A stretch of DNA of 64,000 nucleotides. Origin: Moorena producens 3L (GTDB taxonomy: Bacteria; Cyanobacteriota; Cyanobacteriia; Cyanobacteriales; Coleofasciculaceae). The position numbers and the translations under genes are program-made. Shown piece by piece: positions 62,450-64,000 of this stretch. The DNA lies in NCBI RefSeq assembly GCF_000211815.1, contig NZ_GL890825.1, positions 255,398 to 319,397 on the forward strand, read 5' to 3'. How positions within the stretch are numbered: the stretch's first letter is position 1; every line of letters begins with the position of its first letter. Below the pieces are notes generated by a model. The model worked only from the letters and a program-made list of their open reading frames with translations. It was not told the origin of the DNA and ran no database searches.

Positions 62450-63373
62450 ATGACTAATTTAGAGCTTTTCTGGGAAATACCCTTATCCATACTCTCTTTC
62501 ATATTTTCCCGCATCCTAAGATTTGTGATGCAAACCATCGGAGGATACTTTACCTCCAAAAAAAACACTAAAAATCTCCAGTGGCAACTCGTATCAGCCG
62601 AGTTTTTAAAAAAGCCCATCAAATTAATTTGGGCAATGAGTCGAGCTCGTTGGAATCTTCACGCTATTATTTCTCTAGTTGGACCGATTCAGGTCAAAGA
62701 GCTAATTAGCTTTGATGCCAGTGCAGCTAAACAATCAGCCCAATCCTGGACATTAGTAGTTTACAGTCTACCAGATTTTGAAACCATCACTAATATCAGC
62801 TCCCTGACCGTATCCGGAGAAAACCAATGGGAATCCGTGATCTTAAAACCAGGTAAATACTTATTAGGTTTGCGGTATTATCACTGGTCAGAGACAGTAG
62901 AGCAACCTACTGTTAAAGCAGATGGTGTTAAAGTCGTAGATGCCAAGCAAATTCACGCCCCTACTGATATCAACAGCTTTTACCGTGACCTAATTAAACG
63001 AAAAAATTGGCTTCATGTCTGGTTAAATTATTATGTCTTCAACCTGTTGCACTTTAAGCAATGGTTACCCCAGGCATTTGTTAAAAAAGTATTCTTACCT
63101 GTACCGAATCCAGAAACCAAATTTTACTATGGTGCCTTGAAAAAGGGAGAATCGATTCAATTTAAACTAGCACCATCCTTGTTAACAAGCCATGATCTTT
63201 ACTACAGCTTGTACAGCCGTGAATGCTTTCCGCTAGATTGGTACAAAATTACTGAAGGGGAACATAGAACATCTGCTAGTGAGCAGAAGTCTATTTATAT
63301 TGTTCGGATTCATCCGAAATTTGAGCGAAACGCTTTATTTGAAAATAGTTGGGTGAAGATAGCCGTTGTTTGA
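62450..63373 (+). CDS. Unknown protein downstream of the olefin synthase
   Basis: 307 aa, with a hydrophobic N-terminal segment (ELFWEIPLSILSFIFSRILRF) that should anchor it to the membrane. A mostly beta soluble region follows, with AMSRARWNLHAIISLVGPIQ, LVVYSLPDFETI, KPGKYLLGLRYYHWSE, FYYGALKKGESIQFKLAP and a C-terminal VRIHPKFERN. No enzyme motif is visible. It may match an uncharacterised cyanobacterial family that occurs near olefin synthase genes; I cannot confirm this. Position and strand suggest an accessory role, e.g. handling hydrocarbon in membranes. Confidence 0.65.
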   Translation: MTNLELFWEIPLSILSFIFSRILRFVMQTIGGYFTSKKNTKNLQWQLVSAEFLKKPIKLIWAMSRARWNLHAIISLVGPIQVKELISFDASAAKQSAQSWTLVVYSLPDFETITNISSLTVSGENQWESVILKPGKYLLGLRYYHWSETVEQPTVKADGVKVVDAKQIHAPTDINSFYRDLIKRKNWLHVWLNYYVFNLLHFKQWLPQAFVKKVFLPVPNPETKFYYGALKKGESIQFKLAPSLLTSHDLYYSLYSRECFPLDWYKITEGEHRTSASEQKSIYIVRIHPKFERNALFENSWVKIAVV

Positions 63374-63427
63374 AGTATTACCTACTATAGCAGTTATCAA
63401 TTGGGTGAGCTACAAAGTCTTCGGTTT

Positions 63428-63542
63428 TAGGGAGTAGGGAGTAGGGAGTAGGGAGTAGGGAGTAGGGAGTAGGGAGTAGGGAGTAGGGAGTAGGGAGTAG
63501 GGAGTAGGGAGTAGGGAGTAGGGAGTAGGGAGTAGGGAGTAG
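63428..63542. repeat. TAGGGAG heptamer array, about 16 copies
   Basis: A perfect 7-bp tandem array of the same unit as at 9.43, 11.94 and 43.83 kb. Confidence 0.97.
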
Positions 63543-63673
63543 CGGTAATAAAATTGAATGTACCTCATAAGTGCGATAAACGCGATAATCTTTATTGATA
63601 ACTATATAATTATAAGGAATTTTTCAGGATTATAGATTAATAGTTAAAGGGATGCCCTATAGAATTTAGGATA

Positions 63674-64000
63674 TTACTCTGAGAGTAGCTCGATCGGCAA
63701 CATTACTGTAAAAGTCGTCTTTCCTGGCACAGACTCCACCAAAATCTGACCCTGATGTTTATCCACAATCTTTTTAACAATATCTAGCCCCAAACCACTC
63801 CCTTCTCCAGGGGGTTTAGTGGTAAAAAAAGGCTGAAATATTTTTGGTATAACCTCCGGGGGAATTCCTTTACCACTATCAGTGAAACTGACTTTTATCT
63901 GATCATCCTCCTTTCTAACATCAATGGTTAAGCTTCCCTTACTATCCATAGCTTGAATGCCATTATGAATTAAGTTCGTCCAAACTTGATTAAGTTGGTC
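63674..64000 (-). CDS. Sensor histidine kinase, C-terminal part (runs off the window)
   Basis: Partial: the frame continues past the right edge. The ATPase domain shows N-box NQVWTNLIHNGIQAM, G1 FTDSGKGIPPE, F-box FFTTKPPGEGSG, G2 GLGLDIVKKI and the end strand TTFTVMLPIE. This is the NtrB/ZraS-like HATPase type. The sensor and His-box are outside. Confidence 0.88.
   Translation of the reverse strand, partial: DQLNQVWTNLIHNGIQAMDSKGSLTIDVRKEDDQIKVSFTDSGKGIPPEVIPKIFQPFFTTKPPGEGSGLGLDIVKKIVDKHQGQILVESVPGKTTFTVMLPIELLSE

Noticed and set aside
1..64000. tRNA and rRNA genes
   Set aside because: No cloverleaf-compatible sequence with a GTTC-type T-arm and no rRNA-like stretch was recognised by eye; an RNA-gene scan would be needed to exclude them.

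Overview
The window reads as chromosomal DNA of a large-genome filamentous cyanobacterium, most like the Moorea (Moorena)/Lyngbya group. The clues are frequent GCGATCGC (HIP1) octamers, cyanobacterial families (an EGY-type site-2 protease, a DUF3110 protein, a phytol-kinase-like enzyme), heptanucleotide tandem repeats, and a fatty acyl-AMP ligase plus PKS olefin synthase ending in sulfotransferase-thioesterase, the architecture known from CurM. The genus is an inference. Many gaps and several genes are filled with repeats, so coding density is low for a bacterium.

Layout. 1-5.2 kb is mobile-element wreckage: an oxidoreductase remnant, an intact-looking tnpB, a SAM methyltransferase, an IS1-like transposase fragment and repeats. 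5.2-11.6 kb is housekeeping: site-2 protease and murQ (overlapping), a DUF3110 protein, a D-Ala-D-Ala dipeptidase, yidD, a phytol/diacylglycerol-type kinase and a glutathione S-transferase. 12.2-26.7 kb holds NAD genes (pncB, nadD, an NrtR-like Nudix protein, nadE) interspersed with two membrane channels, a response regulator, an IS4-type transposase and repeat fields. One channel joins a periplasmic amino-acid-binding-protein-like domain to a pentameric ligand-gated ion channel. 27.8-36.7 kb is signalling: a CBS-histidine kinase, a REC-GGDEF-EAL protein, a lipoprotein and a STAND-type ATPase that looks C-terminally truncated. 37-42.6 kb is a redox/detoxification set (thioredoxin-reductase-like protein, double cupin, SDR, MITE-broken alpha/beta hydrolase, PNPOx-like protein) diverging from a TetR regulator with clear operator palindromes between. 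44.2-48.8 kb is ureDABC, stretched by repeats. 49-50.8 kb is a decayed OmpA-domain protein. 51.5-63.4 kb has a conserved protein, then the two-gene olefin synthase and a downstream unknown protein. The right edge cuts a histidine kinase.

A second theme is repeats invading genes. At least five palindromic or tandem repeat families are present, and many copies lie in frame inside proteins (Nudix protein, NadE, STAND ATPase, UreD, FAAL, the KS domain, the ST-TE linker). Others supply stop codons, shift a transposase frame, or split a hydrolase whose frame is exactly restored when a 132-bp MITE and one TA copy are removed. The strongest single finding is the binding-protein/pentameric-channel fusion at 14087-16339. 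All family calls are from reading the sequence; no database search was run.
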